Source: Nisaea sp.
GTDB lineage: Bacteria; Pseudomonadota; Alphaproteobacteria; Thalassobaculales; Thalassobaculaceae
Reading direction: 5' to 3'
NCBI RefSeq assembly: GCF_034670185.1
Contig: NZ_JAXMNY010000004.1
Location: 512,780-576,779 of the forward strand
Length of the DNA stretch: 64,000 bases
Part shown: positions 36,409 to 45,539 of the stretch, piece by piece
Numbering within the stretch: the first letter of the stretch is position 1
Layout: the number at the start of each line of letters is the position of its first letter
Notes under the pieces: model-generated
What the model was told of the DNA's origin: nothing
The model's input: the letters and a program-made list of their open reading frames with translations, nothing else
The model's database searches: none
Made by a program: the position numbers and the translations under genes

Positions 36409-37232
36409 GAGACTCCGAATGGACGCGTGCGATGAATGACGGTTCGAAACTGACCAGGAAACGGGAAGCTTCCGAGGGTCCGGCCTATGCGGCACCGGCG
36501 CTCGAGAAGGGACTGGATGTGCTTGAGCTGCTCTGCCGTTCGGAGTCCGCGCTTTCGATCAAGACGATTGCAGGGATTCTCGGGCGCAGTGTGGGGGAGC
36601 TCTACAGAATGGTCAGCTGCCTCGTCGAGCGAGGGTATCTGGTCAATGTGGATGACAAGTATCATCTCTCGACCAAGCTGTTCGAGCTGGCGCACATCAA
36701 CCCGCCGACGCATCGGCTGCTCACAGAAGCAATGCCGGTCATGCAGAAGCTGTCGGCGGAACTCGATCAGTCATGCCATCTCAGCGTCTATGCTGCGGGG
36801 CGACAGATGGTTGTCGCCAAGGTCGACAGTCCGAGCGGTATGGGGTTCAGTGTCCGTGTCGGTGCCGAGCTTGATGTACTCGTGTCGGCGTCCGGCCGCG
36901 TGCTGCTGGCCTTTCAGGATCAGGTCACGCGCCGTCAGCGTATCGCCGAATCCGAGGCGCGCCGGCCGGAACAGGCCGACCCGCAGATCGAAATTGTTCT
37001 CGATACCATACGGGAACGTGGTTTCGAATCTTCCCCGAGCGTTCAGGTGCGCGGCCTCTATGCGGTGGCATTTCCGATCAGCGATACAAGCGGTCACGCA
37101 ATCGCGGCGCTGACAGTGCCCTTTGCGGAGCGGATCGATTTGGCTCAACGCCGTTCGATCGACTCAATCGAAAGGCACCTTGGCGAATCCGCCTACGAGA
37201 TCACCAGCAGGACCGGCGGTCTTGTCACGTGA
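36405..37232 (+). CDS. IclR-family transcriptional regulator
   Basis: 275-residue regulator with an N-terminal winged helix (LEKGLDVLELLCRSESALSI, then KTIAGILGRSVGELYRMVSC, about 30-75). A C-terminal GAF-like effector domain includes HLSVYAAGRQMVVAKVDSP, ASGRVLLAF and RGLYAVAFPISDTSGHAIAA. GTG at 36405 overlaps the VOC stop as GTGA and is taken as the start; an ATG at 36432 would lose only nine poorly conserved residues. By family behaviour it probably represses or activates the divergent CoA genes in response to a pathway acid. Confidence 0.87.
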   Translation: MRDSEWTRAMNDGSKLTRKREASEGPAYAAPALEKGLDVLELLCRSESALSIKTIAGILGRSVGELYRMVSCLVERGYLVNVDDKYHLSTKLFELAHINPPTHRLLTEAMPVMQKLSAELDQSCHLSVYAAGRQMVVAKVDSPSGMGFSVRVGAELDVLVSASGRVLLAFQDQVTRRQRIAESEARRPEQADPQIEIVLDTIRERGFESSPSVQVRGLYAVAFPISDTSGHAIAALTVPFAERIDLAQRRSIDSIERHLGESAYEITSRTGGLVT

Positions 37233-37263
37233 AGGATAGCGCTGCCCGGAGAGTTTTCTGTCG

Positions 37264-38508
37264 CTAAACGATGCGGGCGTCCGCGCTCAATTGCTTGTCG
37301 ATATAGCGGCCCTGGAACATGGTGATGCCCAGGGACTGACCGAACCGGACGGCTTCGTCTGAATCGCAGCGGGTCAGGATAATCCGGGCACGACCGCACC
37401 GATCCACATGCTCTTTCAACTCGGCGGTCCGGTTGCCGGACATGTCGTCCGCCATGTCCGGGGTCCAGATCAGTTTCAACAGATCAAGGCCGAGCCGTTC
37501 ACGGTCGATGAATTGAAGCGTCAGGTGGTTCAGGCCGTCAAGGCAGATCCGGTAGCCGCGCTCGCGCATGAAATCGCGGGCGAACATGTAGGCGCCCATA
37601 TCGCCGAAAATATCGATCTTCTGCAATTCGATCACGACCGTGCCGCGGGCAACCGCTTTCAGGCTGGCATCGAAGTTCAGGAACGGCGGAGACAGGATCG
37701 TCTGCACGTTCAGATTGACGCTGAAGGAGCTGGCGATCGAGCTGTCGTCGTTCCTGATCAGCAGGGACAGCATTCGCGCGTCCAGCGTCTGCGTCAGATG
37801 CTGGAACAGCCAGAGATTGGAGGCCAGATCGAATTCCGGAAGCACGGTCTGTTGCAGATCGTGGATCGAGATGAACAGTTCCCGGAACACCGGCTGGGGG
37901 TTCGGGTTGTTCGGCGTCAGGGCGCAGACCGGCTGGCGACGCATCAGGTTCGAAAGGTCGGCCCGCTGCAGGAAGGATTCCAGTTTGCCGAGTTGTTCGG
38001 GGTCGAGCGGCTTGCGCGAACCCTTGGCACGTGGATCGACTTTTTGATCGGCATTGACGGACATGCGCGACTTGCGTTCGCGCTCCCGGTGCATTTGCTT
38101 GACCAGCTCCAGAAGGTCCTCGTACTGGGTCGCGACGTTGAACCAGGAGCAGAACCGGGCCAGGTCCTCTTCCTCATCGCCCTGCGAAAGCGGATCTTCG
38201 GAGAAGAGATAGCGGACCTTCATGATGGCCGCGTCGATATCCTCGACGGTGGCATCCTTGCAGACGAAGAACAGGTCCGAGTTGCTCAGGATGAAGATCT
38301 GGCCCTCGTAGTTCTGGACCATGCCTTCGAAGGTGGCCGCCGCGATCCGGATATGGTGATCCTGACGGTTCTGCGGGCGCAGCCGGGAAAGATGGATATG
38401 GACGGCCATGCGGCCTTCCACGTTGCGCCCGAGGCGCTGGAGGTAGTCGAGCAGCAGGTATTCCTGGCTCGGGCCCCGATTTCGGCTCTGGACTTGGCTC
38501 AGCGCCAT
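37264..38508 (-). CDS. Degenerate GGDEF-EAL protein, probably a non-catalytic regulator
   Basis: 414-residue cytoplasmic protein. The C-terminal ~240 residues align in pattern with EAL domains, but the catalytic signatures are lost. The EAL tripeptide region reads NNPNPQPVFRELFISIHDLQ, the usual TE metal ligand is replaced in VVIELQKIDIFGD, and the DDFGTGYSSL region reads ICLDGLNHLTLQFIDRERLG. The C-terminus keeps the fold-like ITMFQGRYIDKQL, where QG-Y-F would stand. Residues 30-125 resemble a shrunken GGDEF domain, with IFILSNSDLFFVCKD at the GGDEF position. A Lys/Arg-rich linker follows. It sits next to the exopolysaccharide genes and may bind rather than turn over a nucleotide or protein. 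Confidence 0.75.
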   Translation of the reverse strand: MALSQVQSRNRGPSQEYLLLDYLQRLGRNVEGRMAVHIHLSRLRPQNRQDHHIRIAAATFEGMVQNYEGQIFILSNSDLFFVCKDATVEDIDAAIMKVRYLFSEDPLSQGDEEEDLARFCSWFNVATQYEDLLELVKQMHRERERKSRMSVNADQKVDPRAKGSRKPLDPEQLGKLESFLQRADLSNLMRRQPVCALTPNNPNPQPVFRELFISIHDLQQTVLPEFDLASNLWLFQHLTQTLDARMLSLLIRNDDSSIASSFSVNLNVQTILSPPFLNFDASLKAVARGTVVIELQKIDIFGDMGAYMFARDFMRERGYRICLDGLNHLTLQFIDRERLGLDLLKLIWTPDMADDMSGNRTAELKEHVDRCGRARIILTRCDSDEAVRFGQSLGITMFQGRYIDKQLSADARIV

Positions 38509-38842
38509 GTGGTCCTCCGTCTAAACTCCTGAGGGCCGTTTCCTGACCTTCTTCTTACCATGCGGCCCGCGGCGGGGGCACCCGATAATTGCTGTGTATC
38601 CCGCCGTCAGTGCGGGCGGGACAGGCTAGAAGCGCAGGAATGACCAATTGGCAATCACGCTCGAAAATGCGGAAATTTGCATAAAAGGCCACTAAAATCT
38701 CGCGCGATGGACCAAATCTTCCTGCGTGTTTATGGACTATGCGCATAAAAATGTTTTGTTTCAATGGATAATTCGCCTATTTTAAAGCGCTGGATAAGCG
38801 AATCGCAGATCGACCCGAGGTTGGAATCAACTGGCCTGTTAC
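38509..38842. promoter_or_regulatory. 334-bp divergent promoter region ahead of the polysaccharide export operon
   Basis: No gene is seen. The gap lies between the degenerate EAL gene and the BBP2_2 barrel gene. The right half (about 38640-38800) is AT-rich. The heptamer TGGATAA occurs twice (38765-38771 and 38791-38797), flanked by TTCGC and GCGAA as an interrupted inverted repeat. A GC-rich stem, CCCGCC with GGCGGG, lies near 38600-38620. Promoter elements are likely here but cannot be fixed by eye. Confidence 0.45.
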
Positions 38843-40207
38843 ATGACCCTTTGTATTTGGTGGCGTAAATGCTGGATCAACTTGGCGTTCGTGAGCGCCG
38901 GACTTGTATTGGCCTCTATTTTAATAGGGTTTTCTGCTGAAATCGTTCTTGCGCAGCAAGCATACAAGGAGTCCGTCCGGGGCCGCCAGCGCCTCGATTT
39001 TGAAAGCTATGGCTTGTCGCTGGATTTGCTCAGCCGGCCCGATGATCGTTCGGATGCTGGGCGGCTGGCCGGAAGCTTCGATCTCTTCCCTAGGGTCACT
39101 GTCGATGCCGGTCGGGACAGCAATGTCACCCGGGTCAAGAGTGGTGAAATCTCCTCGTCGGTGACGGAAGTCAAGGCGGAAGCGGCGCTACGCTCGAACT
39201 GGACCAATCATGAAGCCTTGCTGATCGTTGATGTAACGGACAGGCGGGTCGCGGAATTGAGCCGCGAGAACACGGTGGGTGCCCGTCTGGCGACGGCGGT
39301 GCGGGTTGATGTCGATGACGGCGTCTTTGCCCGCGGTTTTGCCGAAGCGAAGCGCAGTCATGTCCGGCGCGGCGACGATGCGGACCCTGGAGCCGCGTTC
39401 GAGCCGCTGACCTTCAGTCAGTATCTCATCGGTGGTGTTTATGATGACCGGAGGGACGACCGGGTATTCTCGCGCATCGTCGGGGAGGCCGTGCATCGGA
39501 GCTATAACCCGACGGATGACGTAAGCCGGGAGGCCCTGGACCGCACAACATTGAATCTACGCGGATTCGTCGGCTATTCCCCCGGTGGAGAATATGATCT
39601 CTTCATCTCGCCCAGCCTGTTGCGCGATATTTATACCGAAGAGGTTTCGGAGGTTCAGAACTCGACGCGTCTCACGCTTTCTGTCGGGGCTGTGCGTGAT
39701 ATCACCGGGGTCAGCTCTTTCAACGGTCGGGTCGGCGTCTCGCACCGTGTCTTCGACGACAGCGATCGTTCCGCCCAGACAGATTTCGTGTTGTCCGGCG
39801 GTATGCTCTGGAACCTGACGCCGGTTATGTCTTTTACGGCCCGTGCGGATATCGAGAACCAGCAGTCGGACGATCCGACCGCCGGTACGAAACTTTCGCA
39901 GTCCTTTCGCATGGGGCTCGACTATGATCCATTCGAACAGTTGATAATCGGTGGTTACCTGTCAGTGGCGAATGAGGATTTTCAGCAGATCGACCGGGAA
40001 GACGATGATGTGCTCGTCGGCGCAAACGCGACCTACCTGATCAATGAGCATCTCTTCGCCGGACTGAGCTTTGAACACGAGATTTCGGATTCGACCGATC
40101 CGGCGCGGGACTTCGATGCGACGACGGTGATGTTCAGGATCGGCGCAAAACTTTGCTGCCAGGCAGATGACGGTACCGTCAATCCTTTCAATCTCGGCCG
40201 GTTTTAG
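38843..40207 (+). CDS. Outer-membrane beta-barrel protein of polysaccharide locus (BBP2_2/DUF2320-like)
   Basis: 454 residues. A signal segment (NLAFVSAGLVLASILIGFSA, cleaved near VLAQQA) is followed by a long alternating polar/hydrophobic barrel with many short beta strands, such as GSFDLFPRVTVDAGRDSNVT, LTLSVGAVRDITGVSSFNGR and GLDYDPFEQLIIGGYLSVAN. It ends in beta strands and aromatic Phe (NPFNLGRF), typical of outer-membrane barrels. It fits the BBP2_2 barrel family, commonly found as the first gene of alphaproteobacterial exopolysaccharide operons. It probably serves in export of the polymer or its anchoring, next to the Wza-like lipoprotein 9 bases downstream. Confidence 0.75.
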   Translation: MTLCIWWRKCWINLAFVSAGLVLASILIGFSAEIVLAQQAYKESVRGRQRLDFESYGLSLDLLSRPDDRSDAGRLAGSFDLFPRVTVDAGRDSNVTRVKSGEISSSVTEVKAEAALRSNWTNHEALLIVDVTDRRVAELSRENTVGARLATAVRVDVDDGVFARGFAEAKRSHVRRGDDADPGAAFEPLTFSQYLIGGVYDDRRDDRVFSRIVGEAVHRSYNPTDDVSREALDRTTLNLRGFVGYSPGGEYDLFISPSLLRDIYTEEVSEVQNSTRLTLSVGAVRDITGVSSFNGRVGVSHRVFDDSDRSAQTDFVLSGGMLWNLTPVMSFTARADIENQQSDDPTAGTKLSQSFRMGLDYDPFEQLIIGGYLSVANEDFQQIDREDDDVLVGANATYLINEHLFAGLSFEHEISDSTDPARDFDATTVMFRIGAKLCCQADDGTVNPFNLGRF

Positions 40208-40216
40208 GAGAGACAG

Positions 40217-40810
40217 ATGCGATCAGCCTTCACTCTCGCATCGACCCGTCTTGCGGCCGGAGCTGTGATGGGACTCGTTCTGTGTCTCGGGCTCTCAGCC
40301 TGCGGCACAAATGATATTGACGAGTTGCCGCCACCGTCGACGCCGACCATTGCGGAATACAGGCTGGTTGCCGGTGACCGCGTGGCGGTGACGGTCTTCG
40401 GGCATCCGGAGCTGTCCGCTATTGTCGATATCTCCGACGATGGACAGATGGAATTGCCGCTGGTCGGGAAGATCGATGCGCGCGGCAAGACCGCGCTGGA
40501 ACTTCGCGCCTTGGTGACTGGTATCGTCGACCTCAATTACGTGATCGACCCCAAGGTCGATATCGTCATTGCCCGCTATCAGCCTTTCTACGTCCTGGGT
40601 GAAGTGAACACGCCGGGCAGTTTCGATTTCGTCCTCGGTCTCAACTTGCGCAAGGCGGTGGCTGAAGCAGGCGGCTTCACACGCCGGGCGGCAAAATCCC
40701 AGGCCTTGCTGACACGGCGCACCGAACACGGCCAGACGGTGCGCGATGTCAGTCTCGATACGTCCATCTATCCGGGTGACGTGATCGAAATCAAACGGCG
40801 CTGGTTCTAG
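40217..40810 (+). CDS. Wza-like polysaccharide export lipoprotein (Poly_export + SLBB)
   Basis: 197-residue periplasmic lipoprotein with lipobox GLSACG (Cys about 29). The Poly_export domain starts YRLVAGDRVAVTVFGHPEL and contains GQMELPLVGKIDARG. An SLBB domain follows, with FYVLGEVNTPGSFDFVLGLN and LRKAVAEAGGFTRRA, ending in YPGDVIEIKRRWF. It lacks the extra C-terminal domains and barrel helix of E. coli Wza, so an outer-membrane partner such as the adjacent BBP2_2 barrel may complete the exit path. AGGAGAG precedes the ATG. It sits 9 bases from the Wzc-like gene. Confidence 0.92.
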   Translation: MRSAFTLASTRLAAGAVMGLVLCLGLSACGTNDIDELPPPSTPTIAEYRLVAGDRVAVTVFGHPELSAIVDISDDGQMELPLVGKIDARGKTALELRALVTGIVDLNYVIDPKVDIVIARYQPFYVLGEVNTPGSFDFVLGLNLRKAVAEAGGFTRRAAKSQALLTRRTEHGQTVRDVSLDTSIYPGDVIEIKRRWF

Positions 40811-40819
40811 GGGACGGGC

Positions 40820-43192
40820 ATGGCGAACGTTACGGCATTTCCCAGATCCAGGCGCTCCAAGACGCCACCGTCAGCCCTGTTCTCCGATCCGCTTGAAACC
40901 GGTGAGACATTCGACCTTTGGCGTCTCATGTCGGTCATGCGCAGGCGCTTCTTCCTGATCCTGTTCGTGATGCTGCTGATACCCCTGGTGACCGGGCTGA
41001 TCGTCTACGCGATGAAACCGGTCTATTCGGGGTACACAAAGCTGCAGATGGTGGAGGCCAATGGGGCGGCCAGCATTCAGGGTTTTACCTTGCCGGCAGC
41101 GCTCTCATCCGCCAGCACGAACCTGCCGACGGAAACCGCCTATCTGAAATCCCGCGCCTTCGCCACGAAGCTGATCGACCGGCTCGGCCTTGATGACGTG
41201 CCGGAGTTCAACCCGTCCCTGAAAAAGAAAGGTGAGGTGGGCTGGCGTCAGACGGCGAACGAACTCCTGGAAATCCTGCATCTCCGTGAGTGGGTATCCG
41301 GCTGGATCGAGACCGGGGATCATTGGCTGCAAGAGAATTTCGGTTTTGATGCCGGCACTTTTCTGGCAGGCGCCAGCAAACCTGAACGCCTCACTCCGGA
41401 AGCGCTGCGCGCGGATGTCACCGACAATTTCCTTGAACGGCTGACGGTTGATGGCGAGCAGCTCTCGCGGGTCATAACCATTGAGTTCCGGAGTAACGAT
41501 CCGGCCCTGGCCGCCCGTGTCCCGAATACCATCGCGGAGCTCTTCCTGGAGCAGAAACGAAACCAGCGGGACCGCGCGATCCGTCAATCCAGCCAATGGC
41601 TGACAGATCAGGTTGCGGCGCTGCAGGAGCGGGTGCTCGATTCCGAACAGAAATTCGAACGGTTCCGCCGCGAGGAAGGTCTGCTCGATATCCGCGGCAC
41701 CGAGCTGATGCAGCAGCAGCTTATCAAGATGAACGACCAGTTGATCCAGGTCAGCACCGAGAGGGCGGAACGGGAGGCACGGCTGCGTCAGGTACAGCTG
41801 CTGATCGACCAGCCGGACGGGACGGCCAGCCTGGCACCGGTCCTCGCTTCCCAGCTGATCAACAATCTGCGTCTCCAGGAATCCCAGATCCAGCAACGCC
41901 TTGCAGAGCAGCTCACAACTCTGCGCGACGGCCATCCGGACGTCATCAAGACCCGCCGGGAGCTTGAGGACGTGCGCATCACGATCGCTGGTGAAGTGCG
42001 CAAGATCGTGCAGTCGATGCGCAACGAGACCGAGATCGCCCGGGTGCGCGAGGCGAATGTCGCCAATGCCGTCGGTGAGTTGAAAGCGGTCATGGAATCC
42101 CAGGCGGATGCCGAGATCGAACTGCGCGCCATTCAGGCAGAGGTCGCGGCCAACCAGAATCTCTACGAGGTCATGCTGAACCGGCTTGCGGCGGTGGATC
42201 TGGAGGGCCGTGAGCCGGATCAGGTCGGCGCCGAGGTTATTTCGCGCGCCGTGATGCCCCGGGTGCCGGTCTCGCCGAAGAAAAAACTGGCGGTGCTCGC
42301 CTCTCTGATCGCCGCGATGGTCATTGCCGCCTTGCTGGCGCTGCTGATGGATTTCCTTATCCGCGGCTTCAAGAATGCCAAACAGGTCGAGCAGGCAACC
42401 GGCCTGCCGGTGATTGCCAGCATCCCGCTTTCGCTGCAGGTGGCGGATACCGGCACGCCTCTTTTCGAGATGGTGCGGCGCAGGCCGGGTTCGGCCGTCG
42501 GTCAGGGTATCCGGAAGCTGCGCACGGCGCTCAATCTGCTCGGCGAGGGCAAGCAGATCCGCACGGTGCTGATCACGTCTTCTATCGCCGGTGAAGGTAA
42601 ATCCTCGATCGCCCTTGCTCTGGTAGCGAACGCCGTTTCGGCCGGTCTACGGACGCTGATCATCGATTGCGATACCGTGAACGGCACTGTCACAAAGCAG
42701 ATAGACAGCGTGACGAACCGTGGCCTCAAGCAATATCTGAACGGTGACGGAGAGGTCGAGGACGCTATCGAGTTCGATATGGCCACCGGTATCCATTACG
42801 TCGCAACCGGTGGCGTGCTGTCGAATTCGGACGACCTTTTCGGTTCCCGGCGCATGGCCGAATTGCTGCGCTACAGTGCAGAGAGTTTCGATTTCACAGT
42901 ACTGGACAGCGGCCCGGCCTCGGTGGTCTCCGACACGCTGGTACTGGTGCCCCAGGTCGATGCGACCGTTTTCGTGGTCGAGTGGGAGCGCACGCGCCGG
43001 GAGACGGCGGAGCAGACTATTCGCGAGGTCTACGAGGTTGGCGAGAATCTGGCCGGGATCGTGATGTCTAAAAACAATCTCCGGATCCAGTCGATCGACG
43101 GCGGGGCGGAGGCTTATGACGGTCAGTATTACGGGGTCGATTCGGCGCCGCCGGATGACGATGGTGAGCCGGAATGGGCGCGCGCGAGATGA
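40820..43192 (+). CDS. Wzc-like polysaccharide co-polymerase with BY-kinase domain
   Basis: 790-residue inner-membrane protein. The N-terminal Wzz domain has helix FLILFVMLLIPLVTGLIVYA (about 50-70), a long coiled-coil periplasmic region (about 240-470) and a second helix LAVLASLIAAMVIAALLALL after the Pro-rich VMPRVPVSPKKK. The cytoplasmic bacterial tyrosine kinase has Walker A SSIAGEGKSSIALALVANAV, A' LRTLIIDCDTVNG and Walker B VLDSGPAS. The tail carries a short Tyr cluster (AEAYDGQYYGVD), as expected for autophosphorylation control of chain length. It works with the Wza-like lipoprotein in export. Confidence 0.93.
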   Translation: MANVTAFPRSRRSKTPPSALFSDPLETGETFDLWRLMSVMRRRFFLILFVMLLIPLVTGLIVYAMKPVYSGYTKLQMVEANGAASIQGFTLPAALSSASTNLPTETAYLKSRAFATKLIDRLGLDDVPEFNPSLKKKGEVGWRQTANELLEILHLREWVSGWIETGDHWLQENFGFDAGTFLAGASKPERLTPEALRADVTDNFLERLTVDGEQLSRVITIEFRSNDPALAARVPNTIAELFLEQKRNQRDRAIRQSSQWLTDQVAALQERVLDSEQKFERFRREEGLLDIRGTELMQQQLIKMNDQLIQVSTERAEREARLRQVQLLIDQPDGTASLAPVLASQLINNLRLQESQIQQRLAEQLTTLRDGHPDVIKTRRELEDVRITIAGEVRKIVQSMRNETEIARVREANVANAVGELKAVMESQADAEIELRAIQAEVAANQNLYEVMLNRLAAVDLEGREPDQVGAEVISRAVMPRVPVSPKKKLAVLASLIAAMVIAALLALLMDFLIRGFKNAKQVEQATGLPVIASIPLSLQVADTGTPLFEMVRRRPGSAVGQGIRKLRTALNLLGEGKQIRTVLITSSIAGEGKSSIALALVANAVSAGLRTLIIDCDTVNGTVTKQIDSVTNRGLKQYLNGDGEVEDAIEFDMATGIHYVATGGVLSNSDDLFGSRRMAELLRYSAESFDFTVLDSGPASVVSDTLVLVPQVDATVFVVEWERTRRETAEQTIREVYEVGENLAGIVMSKNNLRIQSIDGGAEAYDGQYYGVDSAPPDDDGEPEWARAR

Positions 43193-43221
43193 TGTGGTAC
43201 CGGGTCTGGGCGCGCTAAGCC

Positions 43222-44619
43222 ATGCGTAACAAAACGCTGATCTGGCTGGCAATCTGGTTGGCCGCGCTTGAAACGCTGGCCCTCTTCGCGATCAATATCG
43301 TCGCCTATGCTATCCGCAACAGAAGCTTCGAGCTGACCGAGGAGTATGTGTTCGGCGGGCTTTTCATCTGCGCCCTTTATCTGGTCTGCGGGATCAGCCA
43401 AAGCAGCTATGCCTTTCACCGCAGCGATGTGGAGAGAATCCATGTCATGCAGGCTTTGCGTTGCTGGGTCGGCACAATGGTCGTTTTTGTCGTTGCCCTT
43501 TACGCCTTCAAGATATCGGAGGAGTTCTCGCGCGTCTGGTTGCTCGAAATGGTGCTGGGCGGCAGTGTTTCTTTGATCCTGGTGCGGACCGCAGTGCTGG
43601 CCTGGGCCGCCAAGGCGCGCCGCAGTGGCCGGTTCGCCAGCCGGGTCGCGGTGCTTGGCTCACCTCGCCTGGTGAACGAAGCAGTGCAAACATTGCTGAC
43701 CTATCGCGGAGGCCCCCGACTGGTCGGAGGTTTTGTCAGCGAGGGGCTTGGGAACGAGACCGTGCAGAGCGTTCCGCTGCATGGCAGCGAGGAAAGCCTG
43801 CGCCGGATCATCGCGGCTGGGCGCGTCGATGATGTCCTGCTGTGTTACGAGCCCGACGAGGAAGTTGCGTTTCGCGCTGCACTTGGCGCCCTGAAAGACC
43901 AACCGGTCAATATCCGCTTGCAACTGCCATCCTATCTGCATGGTGTGCCGGCGCTCGGGATCGACCGGATCGCGGGGCAGGCCAGTCTGGTCCTGGCCGA
44001 TCTTCCCATCGTCGGTTGGGAGAGTGTGCAGAAACGTTGTATCGACCTTTTTCTGGGGTCGCTTTTGCTTCTTGTCCTGGCACCGGTGATGCTGATCATC
44101 GCGTTTGCCATCCTGATTACCATGGGCCGCCCGGTTCTGTTCCGGCAGAAACGGTATGGCTTCAACAACGACGAATTCATGATGCTGAAATTTCGCAGTA
44201 TGCGGCGGGACGATGGCGAGGACGCGGGCGACGCGGTCCTCCGCCAGGCCACGCGCGATGACCCGAGAATTACCGCGCTCGGCGGGTTTTTACGGCGGAC
44301 CAGTCTGGATGAATTGCCACAGCTTCTGAATGTGCTGGGTGGCAGCATGTCGCTTGTCGGGCCGCGCCCGCATGCGGTGTCCCACAACGAGCATTATGCG
44401 GGCCTGATTGACGGCTATCTCGGTCGGCATAGGGTCAAGCCCGGCATCACCGGCTGGGCCCAGGTGAATGGGTTGCGCGGTGAGACCGATACGCTCGACA
44501 AGATGCGCCACCGGGTCGAGCTTGATCTGCATTACATCGAGAACTGGTCTCTCGGCTTCGACCTGAAGATCCTTGCCCTGACGGTGATCGAAGTCGGGAC
44601 CGGCCGGTCCGCCTATTGA
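43222..44619 (+). CDS. Polyprenyl-phosphate glycosyl-1-phosphate transferase (WcaJ/ExoY type)
   Basis: 465-residue initiating enzyme that loads the first sugar-1-phosphate on undecaprenyl phosphate. The N-terminal half has four helices and a CoA-binding-like Rossmann region (VAVLGSPRLVNEAVQTLL). The C-terminal catalytic domain shows KRCIDLFLGSLLLLVLAP, RPVLFRQKRYGFN, FMMLKFRSMRRD, RRTSLDELPQLLNVLGGSMS and VGPRPHAVSHNEHY, then KPGITGWAQVNGLRGET. It is the last gene of the plus-strand export operon. Its stop overlaps the converging epimerase stop by 7 bp, so no intergenic terminator exists. Confidence 0.94.
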   Translation: MRNKTLIWLAIWLAALETLALFAINIVAYAIRNRSFELTEEYVFGGLFICALYLVCGISQSSYAFHRSDVERIHVMQALRCWVGTMVVFVVALYAFKISEEFSRVWLLEMVLGGSVSLILVRTAVLAWAAKARRSGRFASRVAVLGSPRLVNEAVQTLLTYRGGPRLVGGFVSEGLGNETVQSVPLHGSEESLRRIIAAGRVDDVLLCYEPDEEVAFRAALGALKDQPVNIRLQLPSYLHGVPALGIDRIAGQASLVLADLPIVGWESVQKRCIDLFLGSLLLLVLAPVMLIIAFAILITMGRPVLFRQKRYGFNNDEFMMLKFRSMRRDDGEDAGDAVLRQATRDDPRITALGGFLRRTSLDELPQLLNVLGGSMSLVGPRPHAVSHNEHYAGLIDGYLGRHRVKPGITGWAQVNGLRGETDTLDKMRHRVELDLHYIENWSLGFDLKILALTVIEVGTGRSAY

Positions 44620-45539
44620 GAATTTGTGCCGCGCTGCCAGTCGATGGTGCGTTGCAGGCCGTCTGCCAGCGTAGTCTGCGCGCGAAATCCGAAAAATTCT
44701 GCCGCCTGCCCGGGGTTACCCAGGGAATGGGCAACGCCACCTGACCGTCCGGGGCCGGGCTCAATCCGGATATTACCGCCGCAAAGCTGGCCAATCTCTG
44801 TGGCGAGGGCCTTCACACTGGTGGCGATGCCGGTGCATCCATTCACGATCCGGGCACCAGGCCAGGGCTGAGAAATGCAAGCGGTCAGCAGGCGGATGAG
44901 ATCGTCAATAAAGATGAAGTCCCGGCTCTGGCTTCCGTTGCCGTCCACCCGGAGCGGCGTTCCCGATAGTGCGGCGGCGATGAAGCGGGAGATCACGCCG
45001 GCATAGGGCGAGCCAGCATCCTGGCCAGGACCGTAGACGTTAAACGGCCTGACGATGGTCGCGGAGAGACCGTTATCCGCGGCCTTCAAGGCATAGCGTT
45101 CGCCCTGCAGCTTGTCGGCGCCATAGGAGGACAGGGGCAGGCATGGATAGTCCTCGGAAACCGCGCCAGGTCCCGCATCGCCATAAACAGCCGCGGAGGA
45201 GATGAGTACGAGCGGGATGTGGCTCCGCGTGGCGGCGGTAACGGCATTAGCCGCACCGCCCGCATTTACGGCGTGCGCTCGCTCCGGGTTCGCTTCGGCG
45301 GCGGCGATGGAGGCGATTGCCGCCAGATGGAAGATGCCGTCCATGCCCTCTGCCAGCCTCGCGAGTTTATTCGCATCGGTGACGCAGCCTTCTTCGAGGC
45401 GTGCAGCCGGTGGCAATGTCGCGGGATCGCCGGAATACAAATCGTCCAGCACGGTCACTTCGTGCCCGGCCCCAAGCAAGGCGGCGGTCAGGTGCCGGCC
45501 GATAAAGCCGCAACCGCCGGTAACAAGATGGTGGGCCAT
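44613..45539 (-). CDS. NAD-dependent sugar epimerase/dehydratase
   Basis: 308-residue extended SDR. It has the nucleotide loop LVTGGCGFIGRHLTAALLGA, then LISSAAVYGDAGPG with the catalytic Ser, the YxxxK pair in SSYGADKLQGERYA and the substrate-side PFNVYGPGQDAGSPYAGVIS. The start at 45539 has GGGGGAGAGG upstream and overlaps the WecG-type stop as TGATG, so they are coupled. Likely reactions are UDP-glucose/GlcNAc 4-epimerisation or similar. It is the last gene of the minus-strand glycosyltransferase operon. Confidence 0.9.
   Translation of the reverse strand: MAHHLVTGGCGFIGRHLTAALLGAGHEVTVLDDLYSGDPATLPPAARLEEGCVTDANKLARLAEGMDGIFHLAAIASIAAAEANPERAHAVNAGGAANAVTAATRSHIPLVLISSAAVYGDAGPGAVSEDYPCLPLSSYGADKLQGERYALKAADNGLSATIVRPFNVYGPGQDAGSPYAGVISRFIAAALSGTPLRVDGNGSQSRDFIFIDDLIRLLTACISQPWPGARIVNGCTGIATSVKALATEIGQLCGGNIRIEPGPGRSGGVAHSLGNPGQAAEFFGFRAQTTLADGLQRTIDWQRGTNSQ

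Noticed and set aside
37408..38532. 374-codon plus-strand frame opposite the degenerate EAL gene
   Set aside because: Considered because the EAL protein is degenerate, but the plus frame has no family features, and the minus frame keeps fold-level similarity to GGDEF-EAL proteins.
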